A stretch of 64,000 bases of DNA from Desemzia sp. RIT 804 (GTDB taxonomy: Bacteria > Bacillota > Bacilli > Lactobacillales > Carnobacteriaceae): contig NZ_JAFEMV010000001.1 in the NCBI RefSeq assembly GCF_016892605.1, positions 1-64,000 on the forward strand, in the 5' to 3' direction. A model generated the notes under the pieces. It was given only the letters and a program-made list of their open reading frames with translations. It had not been told where the DNA came from and did not search any database. Below, in pieces: positions 8,904 through 17,997 of this stretch. Made by a program: the position numbers and the translations under genes. How positions within the stretch are numbered: position 1 is the stretch's first letter; each line of letters opens with the position of its first letter.

Positions 8904-9905
8904 ATGAGTATTGGATATGCCTGTCTAGTTGTGGGAGTACCGGAAACAAATCTTCGAAAGGCGATCAAGAAAAATGCCACGGAGAAAAAATTAAATGAAA
9001 TAACGCTACACAATTTGCTAGCGTTAGAAAAAATGATTGACTACAATATTGAAAATGATATCAAGCTATACCGCATTAGTTCTGATTTGATTCCTTTTGG
9101 ATCTAGCCCAGTCAATAGTTTGCCGTGGTGGGATGCTTTTAGAGAAGATTTCGAACGTATTGGACGAAAAATAATTGAAAGCGATATGCGTGTGTCTTTT
9201 CATCCAGGTCAATATACGGTTTTGAATTCTCCAAATGAAGAAACGGTTGCTAGAGCCATTGATGATCTAAAGTATCACACCAAAGTACTGGAATGTCTCG
9301 GTGTGAATAATGAACACAAAATCGTTCTTCATATAGGAGGGGTGTATGAGGATAAGAAAGCAGCCAGCCTTCGTTTTATTGAAAATTTCCAACGGTTAGA
9401 TGAAGCGGTAAAGCGACGGTTGATTATTGAAAATGACGATCGTTTGTATACGATTCAAGATGTTCTATGGATTGCTGAAAGGATAGGAATCCCGGTAGTA
9501 TACGACAACCTTCATCATGCTGTCAATCCTGACTCTGATATGAGAAATGACCGGGAATGGATTCTAGAAGCGAATAAAACGTGGAAAGCAGGAGATGGGA
9601 AACAAAAAATCCATTATTCACAACAAGCACTAGATAAAAGAACTGGAGCACATACTGCAACTATTTATCTGGATCCATTTTTAGAGTTTTATAACCAGTT
9701 ATATGATCCAAGTATCGATATTATGTTGGAAGTGAAGGATAAAAATATTTCAGCAGTCAAATGTATCAATGCCACTCGTCTTGATCATTCTATCAAATAC
9801 TTAGAAAAAGAATGGATGAGATACAAATATCTTGTATTGGAATATAGCCCTGAACGGTATCAACAGATTCGAACTTTATTGAAAGATAAACTGCTTATCC
9901 AGTAG
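8904..9905 (+). CDS. uvsE: UV damage endonuclease UvsE (catalytic domain)
   Basis: UvsE/UvdE nicks DNA 5' of UV photoproducts, starting an alternative excision repair route. The 333 residues form a TIM-barrel, with YRISSDLIPFGSSPVN, FHPGQYTVLNSPNEE, IVLHIGG, IIENDD and VVYDNLHH, which hold the metal-binding His/Glu/Asp residues. A GAAAGGA site precedes the ATG. The frame stops after KDKLLIQ, but the -1 frame continues without a stop as TAYPVEEFYQLVEE for a further 260 bp, so the full protein was probably about 418 residues. Loss of one A at about 9888-9890 explains this. The barrel is complete, so nuclease activity may survive. Confidence 0.88.
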   Translation: MSIGYACLVVGVPETNLRKAIKKNATEKKLNEITLHNLLALEKMIDYNIENDIKLYRISSDLIPFGSSPVNSLPWWDAFREDFERIGRKIIESDMRVSFHPGQYTVLNSPNEETVARAIDDLKYHTKVLECLGVNNEHKIVLHIGGVYEDKKAASLRFIENFQRLDEAVKRRLIIENDDRLYTIQDVLWIAERIGIPVVYDNLHHAVNPDSDMRNDREWILEANKTWKAGDGKQKIHYSQQALDKRTGAHTATIYLDPFLEFYNQLYDPSIDIMLEVKDKNISAVKCINATRLDHSIKYLEKEWMRYKYLVLEYSPERYQQIRTLLKDKLLIQ

Positions 9906-10159
9906 AGGAGTTTTATCAGTTAGTAGAAGAAGCATTAAAAGAAGAACCTCAATCTGGCAACACAGTAAATGCTGCACAACATGTATGGGGACATTTGAAA
10001 GAACAAGTAAATGAAAAAGAAAAAAATGCTTTTGAGCGCAAATTAATAGCTTTTCAAGAAAAGAAAGCTACTGTGAAAAGTATAAAAAATCAATTAAATA
10101 AGTTAGCCAAAAAATATAATGAACGCTATTTATTGCAATCTTTATTTTTTGAAGTCTAA
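9887..10159 (+). pseudogene. Detached C-terminal segment of uvsE (frameshifted)
   Basis: This frame has no start codon or ribosome binding site. It continues the UvsE reading with AYPVEEFYQLVEEALKEE, then a segment containing AAQHVWGHLKEQVNEKE and YNERYLLQSLFFEV. The pattern of that segment recalls the DUF1722/YbgA-type helical domain (recalled resemblance, not searched). It ends at a TAA followed by a terminator, as a true gene end would. A one-base deletion or a sequencing error is the simplest cause. Confidence 0.75.
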
Positions 10160-10168
10160 TAATTAGTC

Positions 10169-10208
10169 AAAAGACAATCTAAATGGGCATAAATTTAGGT
10201 TGTCTTTT
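10169..10208 (+). terminator. Terminator downstream of uvsE
   Basis: AAAGACAATCTA pairs with TAGGTTGTCTTT (one G-U) and is followed by T residues. Confidence 0.75.
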
Positions 10209-10227
10209 TATGAGCTTTTTATTATAC

Positions 10228-10239
10228 ATCGTACACGAT
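10228..10239. promoter_or_regulatory. Palindrome upstream of the HrtBA-like operon
   Basis: ATCGTACACGAT is a perfect inverted repeat with a 2-bp centre, in the short gap before the nine-gene transporter/carotenoid run. It is a plausible regulator site, possibly for the MarR protein of the same operon. I could not place a convincing -35/-10 pair. Confidence 0.35.
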
Positions 10240-10299
10240 TTAATATATGATGTTGTCAACCAGTAGACTTTTTGCTGAAAATCAAAAGGAGTTGGAAAC

Positions 10300-11391
10300 A
10301 TGTTTTTAGCATGGAAAGAAATCAAATATTCAAAAACAAGATTTGCACTTATTATCGGAGTCATGATATTGGTCTCATATTTAGTGTATTTTTTAACAGG
10401 TTTAGCATACGGATTAGCACAAGACAATCGAACGAGTGTAGATAAATGGGAAGCAGATGGAATTGTGCTGACTGATGAGTCAAATTCAAACATCAACATG
10501 TCCATGATTACTTTAGGGCAAGCAGAAGAAGTTTCAGGAGACGAAACAGCGTTATTGGGGCAAACAGCTGGAGTTATTCGTAAAGAAGGCACTTCAGGGG
10601 AATCAGCAAAAATCAATGTAACTTTCTTTGGTATTGAACCGGATGAATTCATTATGCCAGAAGTTATTGAAGGTAAGCCGTTTACTAATAATGATGAAGC
10701 CGTAGCAGATATTAGTTTAAAAGAAGAAGAAGGCATTGAAATAGGAGATATCGTGCAATTAGCAGGTAGTGACAAGCAGTTAACCGTTACTGGTTTTACA
10801 GAAAACGCTAAGTTCAATGTTGCGCCTGTTTTATATACTACAATTGGTTCTTTTCAAGAAATTCGATTTGAAAAAATAGATGATTCTGACGATGGAAGAA
10901 TCAGTGCAGTGATTGTGCGGGATAATTCCGAAGATTTAGCAGGTATAGAAATAGCTAACAATGACTTGATTCCTTATAAAATTGGTGACTACATTTATAA
11001 AATTCCTGGATATAGTGCACAAGTATTGACCTTTGGATTAATGATCGGCTTTTTAGTCGTTATTGCAGCTGTAGTTATTGGAATCTTTATTTATGTATTG
11101 ACGCTGCAAAAATCTAGTTTATTCGGTGTGATGAAAGCACAAGGTATTTCTTCTGGATATATAGCTAAATCTGTTATCGCTCAAACATTTATTTTATCAA
11201 CTGTTGGAGTAGGTACTGGATTGCTGTTAACTTTAGGAACTTCTCTTGCTTTACCAGCTACAGTTCCTTATCAAAACAATGGCCTTTTCTTAGGCGGGAT
11301 CACTCTTCTATTGATCATAGTGGCTGTTTTAGGTGCGTTGTTCTCTGTTAGAACAGTTGTCAAAATCGATCCGCTAGAAGCTATTGGTTAA
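10300..11391 (+). CDS. FtsX-type ABC transporter permease, HrtB-like
   Basis: A 363-residue permease of the MacB/FtsX architecture: one N-terminal helix (ALIIGVMILVSYLVYFL), a large extracytoplasmic domain (about residues 45-240), then three helices at the C-terminus. The start MFLAWKEIKYSKTRF and the YFLTGLAYGLAQDNR segment resemble HrtB permeases, which with HrtA export excess heme in lactococci and staphylococci. It is followed 18 nt later by its ATPase. AAAGGAG precedes the ATG. Substrate is inferred; another hydrophobic or peptide substrate is possible. Confidence 0.75.
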   Translation: MFLAWKEIKYSKTRFALIIGVMILVSYLVYFLTGLAYGLAQDNRTSVDKWEADGIVLTDESNSNINMSMITLGQAEEVSGDETALLGQTAGVIRKEGTSGESAKINVTFFGIEPDEFIMPEVIEGKPFTNNDEAVADISLKEEEGIEIGDIVQLAGSDKQLTVTGFTENAKFNVAPVLYTTIGSFQEIRFEKIDDSDDGRISAVIVRDNSEDLAGIEIANNDLIPYKIGDYIYKIPGYSAQVLTFGLMIGFLVVIAAVVIGIFIYVLTLQKSSLFGVMKAQGISSGYIAKSVIAQTFILSTVGVGTGLLLTLGTSLALPATVPYQNNGLFLGGITLLLIIVAVLGALFSVRTVVKIDPLEAIG

Positions 11392-11409
11392 AATAAGGAG
11401 GAAAATAAA

Positions 11410-12087
11410 ATGAAATTGATAGAATGTAAAAACATTTCAAAAAATTTTGGTGATGGTCATAAAGAAATAGAAGCATTGAAGGAGACCAATTTTTCAGTAG
11501 AAGCTGGAGAGTTTGTAGCTATTATTGGTCCTAGTGGCTCGGGTAAGAGTACCCTTTTAACCATCATTGGTGGCTTGCAGACGCCGAGTAAAGGAAAAGT
11601 ATTGATCAAGGATAATCCATTTAGCGAAGAGGAAGAAAAAAAGCGTGCTGCTTTACGCTTTAAAGAGATCGGATTTATCTTGCAAGCATCTAATTTAGTT
11701 CCTTTTTTGAACGTGCGAGACCAGTTAAGATTAGTGAATAAAGTAGAAAAAACCAAAATGGAGCAAGAGCAGACTGACGGGTTATTAGAAGAGCTGGATG
11801 TATTAAGATTGGAAAAGAATTACCCTAGTGATCTATCTGGAGGAGAACGGCAACGTGTAGCCATTGCGAGAGCTTTGTATCATGATCCATCTGTTATCTT
11901 AGCAGATGAACCAACTGCCAGCTTGGATTCAGAAAGAGCTTTTGAAGTAGTCGATATTTTAGCGAGAGAAACGAAAAGCAAACAAAAAGCCACGATTATG
12001 GTCACGCATGATGAACGATTGATCGATAAATGCGATAAGGTTTATGTAATGAAGGATGGAGTTTTATCTTTAAGAGAGAATGCCTAG
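11410..12087 (+). CDS. ABC transporter ATP-binding protein, HrtA-like
   Basis: A 225-residue ABC ATPase of the LolD/MacB/HrtA group, partner of the preceding permease. It has Walker A GPSGSGKST (near residue 41), the signature LSGGERQR, Walker B VILADEPTA and the switch histidine in VTHDE. AAGGAGG lies before the ATG. Together with the FtsX-type permease it forms a two-gene efflux or mechanotransmission module. The following regulator gene starts 53 nt later with no terminator between. Confidence 0.85.
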   Translation: MKLIECKNISKNFGDGHKEIEALKETNFSVEAGEFVAIIGPSGSGKSTLLTIIGGLQTPSKGKVLIKDNPFSEEEEKKRAALRFKEIGFILQASNLVPFLNVRDQLRLVNKVEKTKMEQEQTDGLLEELDVLRLEKNYPSDLSGGERQRVAIARALYHDPSVILADEPTASLDSERAFEVVDILARETKSKQKATIMVTHDERLIDKCDKVYVMKDGVLSLRENA

Positions 12088-12140
12088 AAAAATCTTTTTA
12101 CTAAAATAAGTAAGTAGATGAATAGAAAAGGAGTTTTAAC

Positions 12141-12611
12141 ATGGATGAATCTATTTTTGAGCGTTCGTTAGAAGACCAGCTTTGTTTTGAAGTATATAAA
12201 GCTGCTAATGGTTTCTCAAAACTTTATAAACGAGCTTTAAAACCATATCAGTTAACTTTTCCGCAATATTTAGTATTACTGGCATTGTGGGAAGATGATG
12301 GAGTGATCGTTAAAGTGATCAGCGACCGCTTAGGAATGTCTATTGGGACATTAAATCCTATTTTAAATCGATTAGCCTTGCAAGGTTGGGCTGAAAAGAA
12401 GCCTTCTTCTGAGGACAAGCGAGCAAGTATCGTTACATTAACTGAAAAAGCTAAAAGAGAAAAAAAAGCTATATCTATGAGCATTTTACATGAAGTGGTG
12501 AAATGCAATCAATTGGATATAGATGGAAATCTGTTTTTGGAAAATCTAAAGGATTTAAATAAGGAATTTGAACGTACAGAAAAAATAGCTGATAACAGCG
12601 AAAAAAAATGA
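12141..12611 (+). CDS. MarR-family regulator of the OhrR (peroxide-sensing) type
   Basis: A 156-residue winged-helix regulator. The N-terminal EDQLCFEVYKAANGFSKLY places a cysteine at position 15 and a tyrosine at 29, as in Bacillus OhrR, where Cys15 is oxidised by organic peroxides. A second cysteine at 122 could give a 2-Cys mechanism. The wing region SSEDKRASIVTLTEKAK is typical. It lies between the HrtBA-like transporter and crtN (13 nt downstream), so it probably controls one or both. No ohr gene is nearby. Residue 40 is Phe rather than the Tyr of Bacillus OhrR. Confidence 0.82.
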   Translation: MDESIFERSLEDQLCFEVYKAANGFSKLYKRALKPYQLTFPQYLVLLALWEDDGVIVKVISDRLGMSIGTLNPILNRLALQGWAEKKPSSEDKRASIVTLTEKAKREKKAISMSILHEVVKCNQLDIDGNLFLENLKDLNKEFERTEKIADNSEKK

Positions 12612-12624
12612 ATTGAGGAGAAGT

Positions 12625-14127
12625 ATGAAAACTAAAAAGACAGTTAGTGTTATTGGAGCAGGCGTAGCAGGGCTAGCAAGCGCTATTCGCTTGCAACACG
12701 CTGGCTATAACGTGGAACTATTCGAAAAAGAAGGTATTCCTGGTGGGAAAATGAACCTGATTGAAAAAGATGGTTATCGTTTTGATCTAGGACCAAGTAT
12801 CGTAATGATGCCCGATCTTTATCGTGAAGTATTTGAATTGGCTGGGCGCAATCCAGATGAGTATATTCCAATGGAAAGATTGGATCCTATGTACACAGCT
12901 CACTTTAATAGAGGTAATGAACAATTTGATGTTTCTTCTGATTTAGTAGCATTAATAAAAACACTGGAAGAGCTTAGTGAAGAAGATGCACAAGGTTTTC
13001 TGCATTATTTAAAAGATATTTATGAGCGATTTGTTGTGGCTAAAAATCATTTTCTACAACGTCCTTTCCGAAATCAAAGAGACTTCTATAAACCTTCTGT
13101 AATCAAGCAAGCACTTAAACTAAAAACATTCGATAGTGCAGATCATATGATCGGGCAATATGTTAAGAATGAACGTTTAAGACAAATGTTAAGCTTTCAA
13201 ACTCTTTATATAGGCCTTTCCCCTAAAAAGGGGCCTTCTTTATATACGATCATTCCAATGATCGAACTCCTTTATGGTGTATGGTTTATTAAAGGTGGGA
13301 TGCATACGATGGCAAAAGCTATGGAAAAACTATTTATCGAGTTAGGCGGAAAGATCCACTACCATTCTCCTGTAGAAGAAATAATAATTGAAAACCAACA
13401 GGCTAAAGGAATTAAATTAATTGATAGAGAAGTTTATTTTGATTATGTGATGTGTAATGCCGATTTTCCTTATGCAATGAAGAACTTAGTCAAAGAACCA
13501 AAAGTAAAAGGCAAATATACGGATAAAAAAATAGACAGCATGAAGTACTCTTGTTCTTGCTTTATACTTTATCTGGGAATGGACCGCAAATACCAAGAGC
13601 TAGCTAATATGCATAATTTTGTATTTTCTGATGATTTAGATCAAAATATAGAGGAGATTTTTAATGGAAATAAATTGAGTGATCCTTCTCTTTATCTTTA
13701 TATGGGGTCTAAAATGGATTCTTCATTGGCTCCAGAAGGCAAAGATGGTTTATATGTGCTGGTTCCAGTATCAGAATTGTCTACGGCTAAATATGAATGG
13801 ACTGATGAAACGATACGTTATTATAGAGAAAAAACATTAACGTCGTTAAAGAATCTTCCAGGTCTTGAAAATATTGAAAAAGAAATTGTTTCTGAATCTT
13901 ACATTACTCCATTAGATTTTGAGTCGAAATTCAATGCTTACAACGGTGCCTGCTTTGGTTTACAGCCTAATTTATTGCAAAGTAATCATTTCCGTCCTCA
14001 AAGCAAAGCTAAAAAATGTGAGAACCTATATTTTACTGGAAGCAGTACTCATCCAGGAGCCGGTGTGCCGATCGTTTTGTTGTCCGCTAAAATCGCTACA
14101 GAAGAGTTAATGTTGGATGATCAATAA
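12625..14127 (+). CDS. crtN: Dehydrosqualene (4,4'-diapophytoene) desaturase
   Basis: FAD-dependent desaturase that turns colourless dehydrosqualene into yellow 4,4'-diaponeurosporene. The 500-residue product has an N-terminal Rossmann FAD motif (VIGAGVAGLASAIRL), then RFDLGPSIVMMPDLY, the QTLYIGLSPKKGPSLY segment and the C-terminal GSSTHPGAGVPIV. These match Staphylococcus CrtN closely and separate it from the second homologue in the cluster. GAGGAG at 12615 supports the ATG at 12625; a TTG 12 nt earlier overlaps that site and is unlikely. First gene of the crt block, 13 nt after the MarR gene. Confidence 0.93.
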   Translation: MKTKKTVSVIGAGVAGLASAIRLQHAGYNVELFEKEGIPGGKMNLIEKDGYRFDLGPSIVMMPDLYREVFELAGRNPDEYIPMERLDPMYTAHFNRGNEQFDVSSDLVALIKTLEELSEEDAQGFLHYLKDIYERFVVAKNHFLQRPFRNQRDFYKPSVIKQALKLKTFDSADHMIGQYVKNERLRQMLSFQTLYIGLSPKKGPSLYTIIPMIELLYGVWFIKGGMHTMAKAMEKLFIELGGKIHYHSPVEEIIIENQQAKGIKLIDREVYFDYVMCNADFPYAMKNLVKEPKVKGKYTDKKIDSMKYSCSCFILYLGMDRKYQELANMHNFVFSDDLDQNIEEIFNGNKLSDPSLYLYMGSKMDSSLAPEGKDGLYVLVPVSELSTAKYEWTDETIRYYREKTLTSLKNLPGLENIEKEIVSESYITPLDFESKFNAYNGACFGLQPNLLQSNHFRPQSKAKKCENLYFTGSSTHPGAGVPIVLLSAKIATEELMLDDQ

Positions 14128-14163
14128 CCTAAATAAAACAGTTTATATGAAGGAGGAGAAAGT

Positions 14164-15048
14164 ATGAGGGAGCCATTAGATAGGATGCTAAATGAAGATT
14201 ATCTATATTGTGAAGAAGTGATAAAAAAGCATTCAAGAAGCTTTTATTACGCTTTTTCGCAGTTGCCCGAAGAGAAAGCTAAAGCTATTTATGCCATTTA
14301 TGCATTTTGCAGGCGAGCCGATGATACCGTAGATATGGCGCCGAATGCCGAACAACAGCGCAAAAATTTAGATCAATTAGAACGAGAACTTGTTTTATTT
14401 GAAGCAGGCAAACCTTTGGATGATCCTGTCTGGTGTGCATTAACAGATGTCTTCCAACACTTTCCGATGGATATTGAACCGTTCTATCATCAAATCAAAG
14501 GACAGAGAATGGATATTGATTTTGCATCGCCCAATACATTGGAAGACTTGGAAGAATATAGTTACTATGTAGCAGGAACAGTTGGGTTGATGTTGCTTCC
14601 GCTTCTAGCTGAAAATCCTACTAAAGAAATTGCTGAAAGTGCTGTGTCTTTGGGAATAGCGATGCAAATAACCAATATTTTACGAGATATCGGAGAAGAT
14701 TGGAGAGAAAACACCCGCGTTTATATTCCCAGTCAAATTCTTGATCAAGAGAACTATTCAATGAAAGAGCTGAAAAGTGGTGCCATTACATCAAATTTTA
14801 TTTGTATTTGGGAACGATTAGCTAGTCGTTCAGAAGAGCTGTATGAGAACTTTAAAAAGGACATCCATTTGTATGATAAAGAGAGTCGCTTACCAGTTCT
14901 TGTGTCAGCAAATGTTTATCGGGGAATATTAGATGCGGTTAGAAAAAATAACTACAATTGTTTTGACAAACGTAATGCTGTAACTCCGCTGGAGATGGAT
15001 AAGATTCGTCGCAAAACAAAACAATTTTTAAAATCATTAAAGACATAG
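14164..15048 (+). CDS. crtM: Dehydrosqualene synthase
   Basis: Condenses two farnesyl diphosphates head-to-head to dehydrosqualene, the entry step of C30 carotenoids. The 294-residue squalene/phytoene synthase-fold protein has the two Mg-binding motifs Asp53-Asp-Thr-Val-Asp57 and DIGED (Asp175 to Asp179, in ILRDIGEDWREN), plus the SRSFYYAF start. Pairing with crtN and crtP rather than with C40 desaturases indicates a C30 product. GAAGGAGGAG lies before the ATG; 36 nt separate it from crtN. Confidence 0.94.
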   Translation: MREPLDRMLNEDYLYCEEVIKKHSRSFYYAFSQLPEEKAKAIYAIYAFCRRADDTVDMAPNAEQQRKNLDQLERELVLFEAGKPLDDPVWCALTDVFQHFPMDIEPFYHQIKGQRMDIDFASPNTLEDLEEYSYYVAGTVGLMLLPLLAENPTKEIAESAVSLGIAMQITNILRDIGEDWRENTRVYIPSQILDQENYSMKELKSGAITSNFICIWERLASRSEELYENFKKDIHLYDKESRLPVLVSANVYRGILDAVRKNNYNCFDKRNAVTPLEMDKIRRKTKQFLKSLKT

Positions 15049-15090
15049 TAAACTCAGACAAAAAATACAACATAAGATGGTGGTGATTCC

Positions 15091-16599
15091 ATGCAAAAAA
15101 AACAGAAGACAGTAGTGGTGATTGGTGGTGGGCTTGGCGGATTATCAGCAGCTGTATCTTTAGCTCAAAGCGGGTTTAAAGTCTCTTTATACGAAAAAAA
15201 CCAACACCTTGGCGGAAAATTGAATCGAGCGGAACAGGATGGTTTCGGATTTGACTTAGGCCCATCTATATTAACCATGCCACATATTTTTGAAGAGCTT
15301 TTTAAACGAAGCCATAAAAAAATGAAGGATTATATCCCAACTCTTCGATTAGAGCATGAGTGGCGTTCTTTTTTTTCAGACGGTACTCAGCTTGATTTAT
15401 ATGGCGATCTAAAAAAGATGGCATACGAAAATCCTTCTCTCAGTGAAAAAGATATGGAAGAATATAAAAAATTCTTGAAATATGCGAAAAAAATTTACGA
15501 TGCAACTGAAGATGGCTATTTTGCAGAAGGTTTAGATAGTACGATGGAGATTCTGCGCCATCATGGGGTAGTAGAAGCAATGAGAGACTTCGACTATTTT
15601 TCTTCTATGTATGATGGAATTACCAAACGCATCAGTAGTCAAAAATTAAGAGAGATGTTAGCTTACTTTATCAAATATGTCGGTTCTTCTCCATATGATG
15701 CCCCGGCTGTGTTGAATATGATGATTTACATGCAGCACAAACAAGGTGTCTGGTATGTTCCCGGCGGAATGCATGGTATCGCAGAAGGAATTGTAAAATT
15801 AGGAAAAGAGATTGGCGTGGAGTTTTATACAGGGAAAAAAGTTGTTCGATTATTACCTGATCAAGATGGAAAAATTGAAGCAGCTAAATTAGAAGATGAT
15901 ACGATTTTAAAAGCCGATTACTTTATTTCTAACATGGAAGTTATTCCAGCATATGATACATTACTGGAAGAGGAGGATAAATTTATCAAAAAGTTGGAAG
16001 ACAAATTCGAACCAGCTAGTTCAGGGTTAGTTATTCATTTAGGAATCGATAAAGAATACCCTCAATTGTCTCACCACAACTTTTTCTTTTCTGAAAACTC
16101 TGAGAAGAATTTTGAGCAGGTTTTCCATCGTCACGAGTTACCAGACGACCCAACTATTTATTTGGTAAATGTCAATAAAACAGATCCATCGCAAACTATA
16201 CCCGGACATGAAAATATCAAGATCTTACCGCATATTCCTCATTTGCAAGACGAACCATTTACTCAAGCAGAATACTGTGCTTTAAGAGAAAGAGTTTTGA
16301 TTAAATTAGAACGAATGGGGCTAACTGATTTGAGGAAACATATTGTCTCTGAGAATATATGGACTCCTGAAGATATTGAAGAAACGTATCTTTCTCACCG
16401 CGGAGCTATTTATGGAACAGTCTCGAATCGTAAACGAAACCGCGGATTTAAACATGCTAAACATAGTGAACGATACGACAACTTATATTTTGTTGGTGGA
16501 ACAGTAAATCCTGGAGGCGGTATGCCAATGGTGACGCTTAGCGGACAACAAGTTCGAGACAAGATTGTACAAAGAGAGCAAGATGACAATGAAACCTGA
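15091..16599 (+). CDS. crtP: 4,4'-diaponeurosporene oxidase
   Basis: A CrtN paralogue that oxidises the terminal methyl group of 4,4'-diaponeurosporene towards the aldehyde. The 502-residue product starts with the FAD motif [20 protein letters not shown]. It carries hallmarks of Staphylococcus CrtP rather than Crt[55 protein letters not shown] and the C-terminal [19 protein letters not shown]. It overlaps the next gene by 17 nt, indicating translational coupling. Also called crtNb in other firmicutes. Confidence 0.92.
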   Translation: MQKKQKTVVVIGGGLGGLSAAVSLAQSGFKVSLYEKNQHLGGKLNRAEQDGFGFDLGPSILTMPHIFEELFKRSHKKMKDYIPTLRLEHEWRSFFSDGTQLDLYGDLKKMAYENPSLSEKDMEEYKKFLKYAKKIYDATEDGYFAEGLDSTMEILRHHGVVEAMRDFDYFSSMYDGITKRISSQKLREMLAYFIKYVGSSPYDAPAVLNMMIYMQHKQGVWYVPGGMHGIAEGIVKLGKEIGVEFYTGKKVVRLLPDQDGKIEAAKLEDDTILKADYFISNMEVIPAYDTLLEEEDKFIKKLEDKFEPASSGLVIHLGIDKEYPQLSHHNFFFSENSEKNFEQVFHRHELPDDPTIYLVNVNKTDPSQTIPGHENIKILPHIPHLQDEPFTQAEYCALRERVLIKLERMGLTDLRKHIVSENIWTPEDIEETYLSHRGAIYGTVSNRKRNRGFKHAKHSERYDNLYFVGGTVNPGGGMPMVTLSGQQVRDKIVQREQDDNET

Positions 16600-17986
16600 A
16601 TATAAAGTGGATTATTCAAGCCTCTTAAAACGCCAAAAAGAAACTGCATGGAAAATAAAAGATCGTCCATATCAAGAACGATTGGAACGTCTTGAACAAC
16701 TTAAAAAGGTACTGATAGAACATGAAGAAGTATGGTTGGAAGCTCTAAAAAAAGACTTAGGGAAGTCCTCGACAGAGAGCTATACCTCTGAAATAGCGCT
16801 TGTGTTGAATGAGATCGACTTTGTTCAAAGGAAGTTGAAGAAATGGATTAAGCCCAAACGAGCGCATCACTTTGATCTGGGAGGCACAGCAAAAACGACT
16901 ATTTCTTATCAGCCGTATGGTTCGGTACTGATTCTCTCTCCATGGAACTATCCGCTTCAGCTAACGTTAATGCCGTTGGTCGGAGCTTTAGCAGCAGGAA
17001 ATAGCTGTGTGATCAAACCGTCAGAATTTTCCCCGATTACCAGTAGTTTATTATATGAGTTACTGAAGAAAACTTTTACTCCAGAAATTGTGACGGTTAT
17101 TGAAGGAGACAAAGAAGCAGCTGAAGAATTATTGAAATTAGATTGGGATTTCATTTTTTTTACTGGCAGCAAAAGTGTTGGGAAAATTGTTCATCAAGCG
17201 GCGGCAGAGCGCCAAATCCCAGTCATCCTTGAATTAGGCGGCAAAAACCCTTGTATTGTAGAACCATCCGGAATGACTAAAGAGACCATTCGCCAAATTA
17301 CCTGGGGGAAGTTCATGAATGCAGGTCAGACTTGTATCGCGCCAGATACAGTCTATGTTCATGAATCTGTTTATACAGAATTTTTAAACCAGTTAAAAGA
17401 ACAACTTGAACTATTCTACGGAAACTCTCCAGAAAAGAGTAGCGATTACAGTCGAATCGTTCATTCAGACCATTTAAATGAATTAGTAGATTATTTGAAG
17501 GATGGTAAGGTATTTCATGGTGGGAACTTTGATAGAGAAGGACTGTACATGTCACCAACTATTTTAACAGATGTTCAAAAAAACAGTCCCATTATGGAAG
17601 AAGAAATATTCGGTCCTATTTTACCAATCATCCCTTATTCAACTATTGAAGCTTTAGGAGCTGAATTACAGTTGAAACCAGTTCCTTTAGTCCTCTACTT
17701 GTTCAGTCAAGATAAGGCAAATATAAAATATACAGCTCGTCGATTGCGTAGCGGAGCATTGAGTGTAAATCAAGTTATACGTCATGCGGCTCGTTCAGGA
17801 ATTCCGTTTGGCGGAGTAAAAGAGAGCGGATTCGGAAGATATCATGGTTTCGCAAGTATCCAAGCATTCAGTTATCAAAAAGTATACTACGAGCAAAAAA
17901 ATACAAAAAGCTTGCCACACCAATATCCGCCATACCATAAAAATCAGCTGAAGAGATTAAGGAAGTGGCAGAAATGGCTTTTTTAG
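16583..17986 (+). CDS. aldH: 4,4'-diaponeurosporen-aldehyde dehydrogenase
   Basis: NAD(P)-dependent aldehyde dehydrogenase (467 residues) of the class-3-like membrane-linked type. Catalytic Cys251 lies in [10 protein letters not shown] and the general base Glu217 in LELGGKNP. The cofactor loop FTGSKSVGK and the [13 protein letters not shown] segment are present. Encoded inside the crt operon it should oxidise the C30 aldehyde to 4,4'-diaponeurosporenoate. In Staphylococcus aureus the equivalent gene lies far from crtOPQMN, so its presence here completes the cluster. The start at 16583 (after AGAGAG) overlaps crtP; a second ATG at 16589 is possible. Confidence 0.88.
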   Translation: MTMKPEYKVDYSSLLKRQKETAWKIKDRPYQERLERLEQLKKVLIEHEEVWLEALKKDLGKSSTESYTSEIALVLNEIDFVQRKLKKWIKPKRAHHFDLGGTAKTTISYQPYGSVLILSPWNYPLQLTLMPLVGALAAGNSCVIKPSEFSPITSSLLYELLKKTFTPEIVTVIEGDKEAAEELLKLDWDFIFFTGSKSVGKIVHQAAAERQIPVILELGGKNPCIVEPSGMTKETIRQITWGKFMNAGQTCIAPDTVYVHESVYTEFLNQLKEQLELFYGNSPEKSSDYSRIVHSDHLNELVDYLKDGKVFHGGNFDREGLYMSPTILTDVQKNSPIMEEEIFGPILPIIPYSTIEALGAELQLKPVPLVLYLFSQDKANIKYTARRLRSGALSVNQVIRHAARSGIPFGGVKESGFGRYHGFASIQAFSYQKVYYEQKNTKSLPHQYPPYHKNQLKRLRKWQKWLF

Positions 17987-17997
17987 GAGGACAGCAA

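Noticed and set aside
9906-10168. Independent small gene after uvsE
   Set aside because: No start codon or ribosome binding site; it reads as the continuation of UvsE in another frame.
10179-10817. Long reverse-strand frame opposite the HrtB-like gene
   Set aside because: Shadow of the real gene; its composition mirrors the complementary strand and it has no ribosome binding site.
12613-12627. TTG start of crtN four codons upstream
   Set aside because: It overlaps the GAGGAG ribosome binding site that serves the ATG at 12625.
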